A DNA stretch of 64,000 nt. Source: Fomes fomentarius. Taxonomy: Eukaryota; Basidiomycota; Agaricomycetes; Polyporales; Polyporaceae. The notes below the pieces were generated by a model that worked only from the letters and a program-made list of their open reading frames with translations, was not told the DNA's origin and did not search any database. Both the position numbers and the translations under genes were made by a program. Where the stretch lies: assembly GCA_022606135.1 (NCBI GenBank), contig JABYQN010000008.1, positions 62,001 to 126,000 of the forward strand, given 5' to 3'. Below, piece by piece: positions 1 through 10,902 of the stretch (positions are counted from its first letter, which is position 1; each line of letters starts with the position of its first letter).

Positions 1-1104
1 TCGCGAGGCACGGGTGGTGCCACACCGTCCCTCTCTCAAATTCTCGGTCTCTTTTCTTTCTATGCACGCATGTTCTGGCTGGACTAACTTATGGATGGTG
101 GATTGCGAGCCCGACGAGACGTGGAGAAGGCATGCATGGCTCGGACGCTCGCGCTGGAAGATGGGGGGTGAGCATGCATGACGCCAGGCGCGACTTGTTG
201 TACGGTTACGAGATGGAGATGTAGCTGTAGCTGTGGATACGCTCGTATACGCTGTGCGATGCGAACGTTGAATGTTGTAATGATAATGATGTATGATGTA
301 CGCTCCTACGATACTACGACTAACTATCACTCTATCATTTGTACGAACGCAATACGATCTCATGCTGTACGATGTCACGAGGGAATGAATGCATGTATAT
401 ATGGATGCATGGTGTCTGATGAATGTTGGTTACCCGCCAGTAGCCCGGGAGGAGCTGTGACAGCGCCGACCGGCGACCAATATAGTAGCCAACTTGGCCT
501 TCGGATTCTGGCTTTCTGGAACAAACCGACGGTGTCGAACTGGCGTTGAACGTTGATCATGAGAGTCAGACAGCGCACGATTGGCCGTCGTCGAGGGCTG
601 AGCGCTGACTCTGTGTGGACCTCGAGCTGCGGACATTCTTACTCAACTACCAATCTCGGACAATGGAAGGAGCCGGCCCAACCTGGGCTGTTGGGCGTAC
701 CAAACGCTCCGAACTGCAGGGACTGAGACAGGGGCTGAGGCGAAAGCGGACAACTTGAATGCGCTCGGCATGCGGAGAACACGACTGTGCCCAGCATCAA
801 TCTTCACCGCTCGCCTTGAGTCTGTGCAGAACCCGAGATCAGGACTCCGACTCGATCGTCGACCTCTTCCGACGATCTCAGCACCGACCTGGGTATTGTC
901 ATTCACAGAAGAGCTACAGATCATGCAGGTCGAGATCGAAATATCAGTGTCGATTGCGACACATTGAACTCACTGCTAACTGCAGCGTAGGACGATCCAT
1001 CGTATCCGTCCGCGAGGCACCATGATACAGTTGACAAACCTAGAATAACACAAAGCAGGACGAGTCCTACAGACAAGACATATCCGGACAAAAACGCCGC
1101 GCCG
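1..1104. other. No supported gene
   Basis: Both strands hold only short open frames, without the amino-acid bias or paired splice signals of the neighbouring genes. The stretch 200-400 is simple and AT-richer, with many TGTA/ATGT words, and looks like untranslated or intergenic DNA. It lies 3' of the large minus-strand gene ending at 1105. Confidence 0.6.
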
Positions 1105-4100
1105 TCACGCATGCTCACCACCCTCAGCCCCAGCCCCAGCGGCAGCCTTCTCAGCAGCACGCACACGCCGCCGTTTACTTCGGCCCTCCGCCGTCGCCGC
1201 ACCGGGCACTTCCTCAGTCCGAGTTCGCTTCAGTCCACCTTTCCGCCCACCACGCTTGCGCTTCTTGGAGCCCTCAGCGTTCTCCTCCTCGTCGCCCGAA
1301 CCGTCACTCTCGCCGCTCTCGGGCTTGTACGCCGCAGCGTCCGTCCCGAGCTTCCGGCTGCGCCTGGGCTGCCTGCGGCGTGCTTTGCTTGCCGACGCAC
1401 TCCCGTTCCCGTTCTCCGCGGGCCCTTGGGAAGATTCGCCCTCGGGTTGAGACTGGGGCCCGGGCTCGGGATCCACAGGCGTTGTGGCGGCTTCGGGCTC
1501 CTGCTCTGCTTCACGAGGCGAACCCTTCACGCGTTTCCGTGCAGGCATGTCCTCCTCATCTCTATCGTCATCGAGATCACTGAGGTCACTGCCGGAGATG
1601 GATCCACCAGAAGCTACGCTTCCCCGCTCCGACAGCTTGCCCGCATGGCTCGAAGAGCCGCCGGATGTCGATGCCGATGCCTGCGAGGGAGGCGGCATAG
1701 ACGCGGTCTTCCCAAGGCCCTTCCTGCTCCTGCGAGAGAGACCCCCGTTCGACAGAGTGCGCGCGCTGATGGACTCGCGCTGTGCCGCGCTGATAGACTC
1801 CACCTGCGACGAATGCGCACGATACAGCAGTGTCCGGTTCTTCTTGACCGTGACTCCGTCCCCATCTCGAGGGAGGTAAAGCACCTCGTGTTCGCGCAGG
1901 AGGTCGACGCCGACGAGCCGTCGCAAGATGCCGATGAGGTATGGCGACAAATTGAGGTCCTCGACATTCGGGACAAGTTTAGGGATGTCCCTTGCGTTCA
2001 CATCACCGTGGTCCTGTATGCTCTCCTCCTTCATGAGCTCACCATTCCCGAGCGAGCATCCGGGAACGGCAAAGAATATCGGGTGCCCGGTCCCATCCCG
2101 CGGGAGACTAATCGTATGATAGCGACAATTGGCCCTAGTGACGGGAGAGCTCGTAGACGCAGCCACAGATGGACGAGAATGCGGGGAAGAGCGCGCGGCC
2201 CGTGACGATTGGGAGGCTTGCGGTGGAGTAGGTGCAGGCTCTGCAGATGCGCGTTGAGATCGTCCGCTAGCGTCTGAAGGAGTACCGGCCTCTGGTGAAC
2301 CCGAAGCGGAAGCGGAAGCATCAGACACCGAGGGTGGCTTGGACGGCTGACGCCTGACAGGGGGTGGAAGCACAGAGACCACAGGTGGTGCACCGTGCCG
2401 GTGGCGAAGCACACCGTGCTCGTGAACGAACGGCACAGGCGCAGGCGCATGGTGGTCACCATTCATCATGCGCATGATCGTCGGAGAAGGCAACGAAAAG
2501 GCCGAATACGTGCTTGGAGCGTTCGAGACGACGGATGATGCCCGGGATGTTGTACGGCTTGCCGGAATGAGCAGCCGTTGTGCAGCAGTCGACGAGCTGC
2601 CGGATCCAGACGTCTCCTCGCTAACCGCGCTGTGCGCAACAGAGGCAGCATCCTCGTCATCGGATTCCTCTCGAGCGCGCTGCTTGCCCTTGCCCTTACT
2701 CTTCGACTCGGCGGCGGTGGACTTGGCGGCGCGAGCAGTATCCGTAGACTTGGTTGTCCGAGGTCGCAATTGTCTTGTAGGCTTCTCGACAGCGGGTGGT
2801 GATCTCCGCTTGCGCTTCAACGGTCTCATCCCGTCACGGCTCTCATCCACCACGGTCTCCTGAGACGGAGCTAACTCCGTTTGCGTATCGGAATCCTCGA
2901 CTTCCTTAGCAGCATCCGCACGACCATTCACGGTCAGCTCGCTAGGGACGTTATGAGAATTAGCAAACCTGACAGTCCATGAAACATACCTCTTCTGAGA
3001 AGTGGACAGGCTAGAGCCGATGTTCTCCTTGCTCTCGAACGGATCGTCTCTGTCGACGGGCGAGAAAGGGATGGCAACCTCGGGCTGTTCGACTTCGGCG
3101 ACGTCATCCACTTGGAGAGTCTGCTCCTCTTCGGTAGGTAGTTCTTCGGTTGGTAGTTCTTCGGTTGGTAGCTCTTCGGTTAGTAGCTCTTCAGTTGGAA
3201 GCTCTTCGGTTGGTAGCTCTTCGGTTGGCAGTTCTTCGACCGTCGGTAGTGTCTCAACAACGGACTCTGCTGCCGCAGCATCCTCTTCGACAGCCTCAGC
3301 CTCAGCTTCACCTTGAACGGGCTTGCCAAACTCCATGACTTCCTCGGCTTCCTTGGCCACCTCACTCGCGACGATATCCTCAGCGGGTGCAACAGACGAG
3401 TCATCAGCGGCCTCTCCTTCAGAGGGAACGTAGTCAGGGTCGTCTTCTCCTTCCGCGTCCGCATCGTCATCAATAGAAGCAGCTTGTTCCCGATCGGCAT
3501 CTGCTGTGCTTTCGGGAATGGCGTCTTCGTGAGGCAACAACAGCGAGGACAGATCGTCCGGCGTCTCAGTAGGGTCGACACCAGGATCGGATGCGGCGGA
3601 GACAGTCTCAGGAGCAGCTGTGATAATCGCGTTCGCGTCAGCTACCGGATTGAACTTCATTCGAAGCAGAGCACACTGACCTAGTGATTCACAAGGTATG
3701 AGATCGCCGTTATCGTCCACGTCCAGGAGTTCGCCTGAAGCGTCGTTGATTTCGTCGACAGCCTCAGTCACCTCGACAGCAGGCAATACTTCTTCAGAGA
3801 CTGTCTTCGGCTCCTCAAATTGTTCGACTGCCACCGTGGGCGTTTCACCCTTGAGCTCCGCTTCGCCTTGTTGTAGTTCGGGAGTCACGGAACCAGAGTT
3901 GCCGTTGGTGAGGGGTGTAAAGAGTCCGCTCGGACTGTGCGCCGCGCCGATCTTGCGGAAAACAGGCAGCAACGCGTGAGCCGGTCCCGACGCGGGCTCG
4001 TTGACTTCTCCGCTGCTAGAGGCGATGGAGTCTATGGGTGATCGAGAACGAGAACGAGCTTTCGGGGAGGTGGGCGTTGGTGCGATGCTAGCGGGGTCGG

Positions 4101-6454
4101 GGACGGTCGGATCCGCCGATACTGGTGCGGGAAACTCAATGATGGTGTCCACGTCGATGCTGAGTCGCAAGTGTGAAGCGTCGGCAGATGCTAACTGAGG
4201 AACAGGTTGTTCTTCGACAGCCTCTTTGAGAGGTGAGGATTCGGGTTCCTATGCGGCGGTCCTTATGAGCGATGGAAGGAACGAGTAGAATAAATAGACA
4301 TACCTCTGTAAGTCGTCCTTCGGTCATGGCCTCCTCAACCAGATAGTTTGACAAGGAAATATCAACCTCTTCGGCGGGAACCGAGGCGACTTCGAGTTGA
4401 TCTTCCACGGAGGGGAGGCGAGCATCCTCATTCTCTGCCTCTTCGACGATGGGCTCGTCGTCTGCCCCCGCTTTTGGAGGTGGGAGTTGTTGATCAGCGT
4501 CGACACCTTCATACTCAAGTGAGATGTCTGCGCCGACTTCCGTCTGTCCAACGCTAGGTACGGGCGCAGCTGGCTCGTCATTCTCGTCGTCTTGCAGGAT
4601 CTCGCCACGGCTAGGAGGGAGGTCGCCGAAGTCGTTGCCATTCAAGACAGGCTCAAACGCACCCTGCCCGTCGTCGGACAAGTGAGAGGGTCCGACGTTG
4701 TATAGGTCGAAGTCCGGATAGAAGCTCACCGGACCCATGCCGGCGGAGGCACTGGGCGAGTCGGGGAAGGCGGCTACCCCGTTCCCTTCGGCGACAGCTT
4801 GCCGGGGTTCTTCATCTTCGTCGTCACTAATAGCGATGATCTCGTTCTCCTCAGGAGCCAAACGGCCGGCCCCTACAGCGACCTTACCCGGAAACGCAGG
4901 TGGCCAGTTCCAATTCACCTCGGTGATTAATGTAGAGGGAGCCGGCGATGGATCGCGTTCAGCGGTCTCATCCTCGACCACACCATCCTCGTCGCCACCT
5001 GCTGGAGGGTCCTGGGATACACCATCGATGCCGGCGTACAAATCGTCCATGTCAACGACCTGACTATCGTCTGGGGCAGGATGTGCGTACTCTTCCGCCG
5101 GCGAAATGCCAGGGATGAAGAGCTCGCCCTCATCGCGCGGCGTCAAAAGCGGAGGAACAAGGCCATCGGTCGACTGTGAGAGAGCGTCGCCCCCGGCGTA
5201 GAAGTCTTCGGCAAAGATGCGGGGGCCCTCCCAAGGATCCTCAACCTCAGGAGGAGATGACGATCTGTCACGTTGGAGTTCTGCACATAGGTTAGGTCAT
5301 GACTGTGCGAATGAAAGGGAACGCACCCTCTGCGTCTTCCTCGCCAGGGAGAATGTGGGGGTCACCGCGCTCCAACGCGGTGGCGGGCACGTCACCACCG
5401 GAGTAGAAGTCCTCTGCGAATACCCGAGGTCCTCGCCATGGATCCTGGATGTCGACCTCGTCTTGTTGTTGCGTCCGAGGAGGGAAAGCTGGATAGACGA
5501 TATGAGCCACAGGGCCCACCCTACTAGCATTGGAAATGGCTACTTACGATCTGCCTCCTCTTCTGCTTGCGTTTCGTCCTCCTCTGCATCTTCGTCTTCG
5601 TAGTCCGTGCTGCGAGCGGATGCAACAACGTCCGGCTTGCGCAGGATCCGAGCGGGGATAGCGCGCCTTTCAGGGATTGGCTCCGGCTGTTCTTCAGGCT
5701 CTTCATCCGAGTCCAAAATCTCGGTGACGTCGTGCACGACTGGACTACTCTGTCGTGCTTCGTCCTCGTCGTCGGAGCGCGCCTCACTACCCGCTTCGTC
5801 CTCTTCATCGCCCTCGAATGGGGCCTGCTGAACCGAGTCCTCGTCCGACCCGATCTCGCTTCCCTCGATCTCTTCTTCGTCTGCAACCGCGGGACCTTCG
5901 TCCTCATCACCCTCCTTTTCATCTTGCCCCGCTTCATCTTGCTCAGGGCCTTGAGTCTCTTCATCGTCATCTGAGAGAAGGTCAATGACCTCGGCCTCGC
6001 GTTGCTCCAGCACCTCTTCATCATCTTCCTCTTCCTCGCTGTAGCTTCCGAACTCTTCGCCATGGATGGGCTCATCCCACACATCCTCGTCAATCTGCTG
6101 AGAGTCATCGACTTCGTCCGCGAGATCGTCCACCCTAGCCCGTTCCTTTCCCTTCGCTAAGCGGCGCGCCCGTACCTCCGCAAACGAGTCTTCCACGCCC
6201 CCATCCTCCTCCTCCTCCTCCTCCTCCTCCTCGCTCCGCTGCTCGCGTTTCACTGTTGAAGAAAGCGACGGTGCGTCCTCGCGTCCCAAAGCGCGTTTCA
6301 ACGCGCCGGTAATGTCGCCAATCCACGCGTCGAACTCGGGTTGCGTGAACTTGTCATACGGATTGTGGATCGGTGCTCGTGGTATTTTGCCCGTGCTTCG
6401 GGGAGTTGGATGTGGTGCGCCCGGATATCGGGGCGTAGAGTAGGGCCTAGCCAT
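1105..6454 (-). CDS. Very large acidic, disordered nuclear protein (unknown function)
   Basis: I do not recognise a named family. The start is the ATG at 6454-6452. My exon model is 6454-5548, 5488-5327, 5280-4304, 4248-3681, 3617-2990 and 2941-1105, which sums to 5,079 nt (1,692 residues) in one frame. The N-terminus has a short globular-looking segment (NPYDKFTQPEFDAWIGDIT, about residues 32-50). Long Glu/Asp-rich low-complexity stretches follow, including a poly-Glu run encoded by a CTC repeat near 6204-6233. A second ordered-looking block lies around 1950-2110 (CRYHTISLPRDG through ILRRLVGVDLL), followed by a Lys/Arg-rich tail with several KKRKR/KRRR-type nuclear localisation signals. A chromatin or nuclear-periphery role is only an inference from composition. 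It diverges from REX2 across 251 bp. Two of the five introns (2942-2989 and 3618-3680) are multiples of three with no stop, so naive calling would translate them. Confidence 0.75.
3132..3236 (-). repeat. 15-bp coding minisatellite (LPTEE repeat)
   Basis: About seven tandem, slightly diverged 15-bp units encode a PTEEL/LPTEE pentapeptide array in the acidic middle of the large nuclear protein. The unit length is a multiple of three, so copy-number change would keep the frame. Confidence 0.85.
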
Positions 6455-6705
6455 TGAAGCCCGTCGGTGTGGTCGGTTGCAAAGGTGGTGGTGTGTTAAA
6501 ACACAAGTGTTGGTTGGTTTCCCACCAATAATGAGTTGTTATTAGACGCTCGCCACTACGCGATCTCATTGTTACGTAATCGCCGCTTAGCGGTGGGTTG
6601 GCGTCTGTTGCCATTGGTCCATGAACTGTAAACAAGTTTTCCCTCTTTCCTACCCCCTCTCCGGTCGACCGAGTGATACCGGTATATCTATTTTCTGCTC
6701 TGGGC
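6455..6705. promoter_or_regulatory. Divergent promoter region
   Basis: This 251-bp gap separates the start codons of two divergently transcribed genes, the large nuclear protein (-) and REX2 (+), so it must hold both core promoters. I see no clear TATA box. Exact elements are not resolved. Confidence 0.5.
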
Positions 6706-7835
6706 ATGCTTAAACCTCTCTTGACCACCGCAAGTCGAAGTCTCCCCCGTCGGTATCATCACCATACTCCGTTGAAGCAATTTAGAGCAATGGAAGTCCA
6801 ATCGCCCATCAACGTCCCAACAGGACCCCTCGTCTGGATTGATTGTGAGATGACGGGTCTGAATCCACGCAGAGACAAAATCCTAGAGATTGCTGTGCGT
6901 CAACTGGAAGTCATACTGTTGTATGTGTTCACACGGCTTTGCCACTCACAGGTCGTCATCACGAATGGGAACTTAGAGACTGTGGACGAAGGACTCTCAT
7001 ACACAATACGGACAGACAAGGAGTTACTTGACGGGTGCGTTTTGTTGCTCCTTCTCGTTAGGTTAGGGTGCGGTTGATTCTATGCATTTGTCTGACTGAG
7101 GGATAGCATGGACGAATGGTGTCGGAACACCCATGGAGCGGTTCGTCTTCATCACAATCATGTCACTAGCCTAAGTAATACATCTTTACGACCCAGAGTG
7201 GCTTGACTACTGCCTGTATAGAGTCTCCGTACGCCAAGGATTTCGTGTACCACCAAGTGCTGAGTTACATCAAGAAATGGATTCCGAAGGAACGGACAGG
7301 TGTCCTGGCTGGCAGTTCCGTACATATGGACCGTGCATTCTTGGCCGAGGAGATGCCCGACATTGTGGAATGGCTGCATTACCGGTGCTTATCTTGATCT
7401 ATGTGTATGATTTGTTGTTGACCAGTCTTTCCAGTATTGTCGGTGAGTATTTCGTTGGTAACTCTACTGGGACACTGACTTACCAACACGCTAACAAGAC
7501 GTGTCTTCGATCAAGGTAAACTATCCTTCCTTTGCCTTACTCAGTGTTGACTGGCGTCACAGGAGCTCGCTCGCCGATGGTACCACACGGCTCACTCAAG
7601 AAGTCCGCCCAAAGAGCCAGCTCATCGGTAAGCGGACGCCATTGTTCGATGCGCATCAATGACTGAACTTTCCACAGAGCTCTCGACGACATACAAGGGT
7701 CTATACGGGGTATGTGAGACCAGCCATTCCTGCACATGCATGACCTCATCGACATCAGAGCTTCAATGGTATCGGAAGAACCTCTTTCTTCCGCCAAACC
7801 TTGCTCCGACCGTGGAGATCAGCCGCCGCTACTAG
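6706..7835 (+). CDS. REX2: Oligoribonuclease / RNA exonuclease 2 (DEDDh family)
   Basis: A 3'-to-5' exoribonuclease that degrades very short RNA oligonucleotides, in mitochondria and often also cytosol. Exons: 6706-6894, 6952-7034, 7107-7140, 7197-7384, 7435-7442, 7499-7515, 7563-7627, 7678-7709, 7759-7835 (693 nt, 230 residues, close to family length). All DEDDh residues are visible: Asp and Glu in WIDCEMTGL (about 44-52), Asp in HMDRAFLAEEMP (about 147), and His and Asp in AHRALDDI (about 193-200). The last motif appears only after correct splicing of CATCG to A. The basic N-terminus (MLKPLLTTASRSLPRR) fits a mitochondrial targeting signal; an internal ATG at 6790 could give a cytosolic form. 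Exon 5 is an 8-nt microexon, needed to restore HYR-IVD-VSSIKEL, which aligns without gaps to the E. coli Orn motif HYRYLDVSTLKEL. Confidence 0.93.
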
Positions 7836-10800
7836 TTGTTCAAACCGATCTGCCCAGGCGCGTCACTATCGTGGACGGGACCTTGTATGTCTGTCCACTC
7901 ATATATGGCGAATTACTTGGTGGTCGCTTCTCAAAAACGTTGCACGATACCGTGCACATCCACTTCCCGAGGCCTTTTGTGCCTGGTCATGACATGCTTA
8001 GGCCTATTCGGTTCTACTACTCTTCTCTGAAATCCCTCTCTGCCGCCTCGTGAAGATATACACATCAGTCGAGCGCAAAGAGGATGAGCACGGGAGATTG
8101 CTTGTCTAGACGGCTCCAATCCGACGCCATTCCAGAGTGGACGCTGTGTTGCTTGACCACACTCACACGACCCTCATCCTGCCTCCGTCGTCGTTCTCGA
8201 CACGCTCTACACTCTGCTAGCTCTCTCGCTACCAGTGTGGTACTCGTACAGATGCCCGTTCGGGGTGACTGCGGGGGTGGCCTGGCCACACGTCTCTGAA
8301 AGGCAACGACGCGCTTTCGCGGTGCCTGTGCTGATAACCATTCAATTGATCGAATGACGCGGCTCGCGCTCTGCCACTCTAATTCTCCGAGGGTCGCTGG
8401 CTCTGCTGAAGAAGTGCATGTGCTTCCGAAGTTGAGCCTGTCAATCAATGCGTAGAGACACGCGGGCGGATTGTGTTGCATAGCTTGTCTTCGTCACTCT
8501 GTTGCGTCGCTTCGCGAACTTTTTTTTGGTATTCAGAGTGGCATCATTCAGTCCGGCAAGTTCAGCTTCCAGACCGAGTAAGCATTGCGCCAAAGTGCAC
8601 TCGCACCTCTGGCGCAGCTCTATCTGCGACGCGGGCTGGATAGGTGATCCCGAATTCATGTCAACCATGTCAACAGCGAATTTGAGTACGAACAGGAACG
8701 GATTATTATCAGAGGCAGGTCTGGATTAGTCTCGATTATGAACTCAATCTTCCGATCGAGATCCGGATAATTGTCAACTGACTACGGCAGTGCAAGTTGC
8801 TTCCGAGGTGATAGTACCCCGCATTCTCCGTCGCTGGGGAAATGATCTAACCTGACTCCTTCAATCATGGTTGCCATTGTTGTTGCTGTTATCTTACCTG
8901 TTATGCAATAAGCCTATCGTGAGATCAAGGATGCGAACAGTACATCATTCTACTCACAATCGCTCGATGCAGGGAGCTTGGTTGTCCCAATAAACACTGA
9001 TCATCATGATGGTACGCACGACACTGGGCCACCAATCCCCATGGGGTGACAATCGGAAGCAGCACAGGGCGCAGTAGGAAACTCCGAAGTCGCGCACACC
9101 CTCGCGATGGCCTATGCAATACCGTACAAAATGGTTGTGTTGAGCGGAGGTAGAAAGACAAAAAAGCCGAGACGCCAAAACGGTTTTCAAGCAGCATCGA
9201 TGAGAACGAATTCCGTGCTAGGTCGCACTTCCACGGACCAGGGAAGCAGACCGACCTAGATCGGCGTTGGTTACCATGCCCCAGCTGGAATTCAACTGCC
9301 GATGAAACAACACAACCTTCTAGCGGTCCGCTGACACTGCTGTCTGAACATCCAGTGCAAACCGTGAGCGGCGTACAGGTTGGGATGCAAAGGAGGCGCA
9401 TTGCATGTCGGCCAGCCCGCTCTGTGTCCCACCTGAAAGAATGGAAAGTTAGGACTAGGGGAAATTTTTCGGGCCGCATCGAACCGTTGTCGGTGATGTT
9501 ACCAGTGAACCGCGGGTCGAAATAAAAATCAACCCCCTCGTGTGTTGTCAACCATAGCGATCTAAGCTGAAGCTGACATTGGCGGAGTGTAAGTGATCCA
9601 TGACGGCAATAGAGGTCAAGGCACGCACTCACCTGACGAGGCAAGCGACTGAAAATCACCGCAAATGGGGTATCTAACACACTTCGCTGACACAAGGGTA
9701 CTGTCTAGTCCGAGCACCATATCGACATCTCGTCGCACATGAAGCAGCTGCGCACAAACCTCTTGCCGTAGCAGTACCAAAGCTTGACAAAGATAAACTT
9801 TATCGCCTTATGGTAGGGGTACCGGTCTCCTGGCTCACTGTAAGATATGTATTTGTCGCTTAAGCGGCTTGCGCGAGCGAACTGGGGCAGGGTGGTGCAA
9901 GATGTGGAGACGAACCCATGCCAGCACGGTGACTAACGGCACTTCCCAATAGAGATTACCTGTCGCACTCCGAGTCCGAGGGAGTCAGACCAATTACACG
10001 CAAGCGGACAACAATTTCTCTCACCATCTGATTCAGCTTGACACAAATTTTCGCTGTGAGAGAGAGAGAGGGCCGTATGGGAATGCGGAGCGTAGTTCAA
10101 TCGGCAGCCTCATCCGACTCGAACAAAATTTGAGCCCTGGCCGTGACGCGCGCCCCGCCAAACTGATACGGCGAGGGACAGTCAACTGGCATCTCCTACT
10201 TTCTGGAAACAGTGAAGTACAACGCCATGAAGTCGAATGTAAGCTGGTACTTGAAGTGGCAGTTAGCTATCTCGACTCCGAGACGTAATCAAATTGCCAC
10301 GCATTATTGAGCAGTGCCTGGCACGAACATGCCAGTCCTCATGAGTTTGAATGGGTGATATCCACGTTTCACTGCGCAGAAGGCATGGCAGAGACGAGGG
10401 CGGACATTGTCTGTGGTGATGGTGTGGAGGAGTGCAAGCTGTTGCAAGGGCGAGCATAGCCTGTAATGGCAGATCTGAGATCTGATTTGTCGCATAGCGC
10501 CGAAGGTTACACGCTGGTTGACTTGCTCCCACCAGCACGCTCCCATGCTCACGCAGCCAGTGGCCTACCCGATAGCCTGTGCGAAGCAGCATGCGCAAAG
10601 TGTGTCGACCTCCTGCCCCGCCCAGCCAGGTTCGACTCTTTCTCAAGGTGTTCCCGGATGCCCGGAGAATGTATTCGCGTTCACCTCGGAGTCTTCCCGC
10701 ACTTAAAACGACTTCGGTCTTTCTCTGGAGTCATTGCCGCGCCCTGTATTGAGATCATCTAAATCTGACGCCTCCTGGGCTTGTGCACCCCGGTCTATTC

Positions 10801-10902
10801 CTCTACCCCCATCCTCCTTATCTTCTGAATCCTCTTTCCGCCTTGACATCACCGCCTCCGAACGCCTGCTACGCCCGACTGCTACACGATCCTTCACGCG
10901 AG
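7836..10902. other. Long stretch without a confident gene
   Basis: No continuous coding model found. Two minus-strand stretches look weakly protein-like. The first, 8441-8668, encodes a Leu/Ala-rich coil starting MVDMNSGSP. The second, 8925-9695, is a 256-codon open frame with possible GT-AG pairs inside, including a segment LWLTTHEGVDFYFDPRF. Neither joins to a recognisable domain, and they may be remains of a decayed gene. A short GA repeat lies at about 10057-10067. The 3' end is the promoter side of the TmpA-like gene. Confidence 0.45.

Noticed and set aside
1111..2205. Long plus-strand frame opposite the large nuclear gene
   Set aside because: It is the antisense shadow of a Ser/Arg/Ala-rich minus-strand exon. 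The minus strand has consistent introns and composition across 5 kb.
8925..9695. 256-codon minus-strand frame
   Set aside because: Internal splice-like sites and a WDTERAGRH-type piece look protein-like, but no domain could be assembled and no start is convincing. It may be gene debris.
10085..10150. TAGTTCAATCGG resembling a tRNA A box
   Set aside because: No matching B box or T loop within 80 bases and no acceptor pairing.
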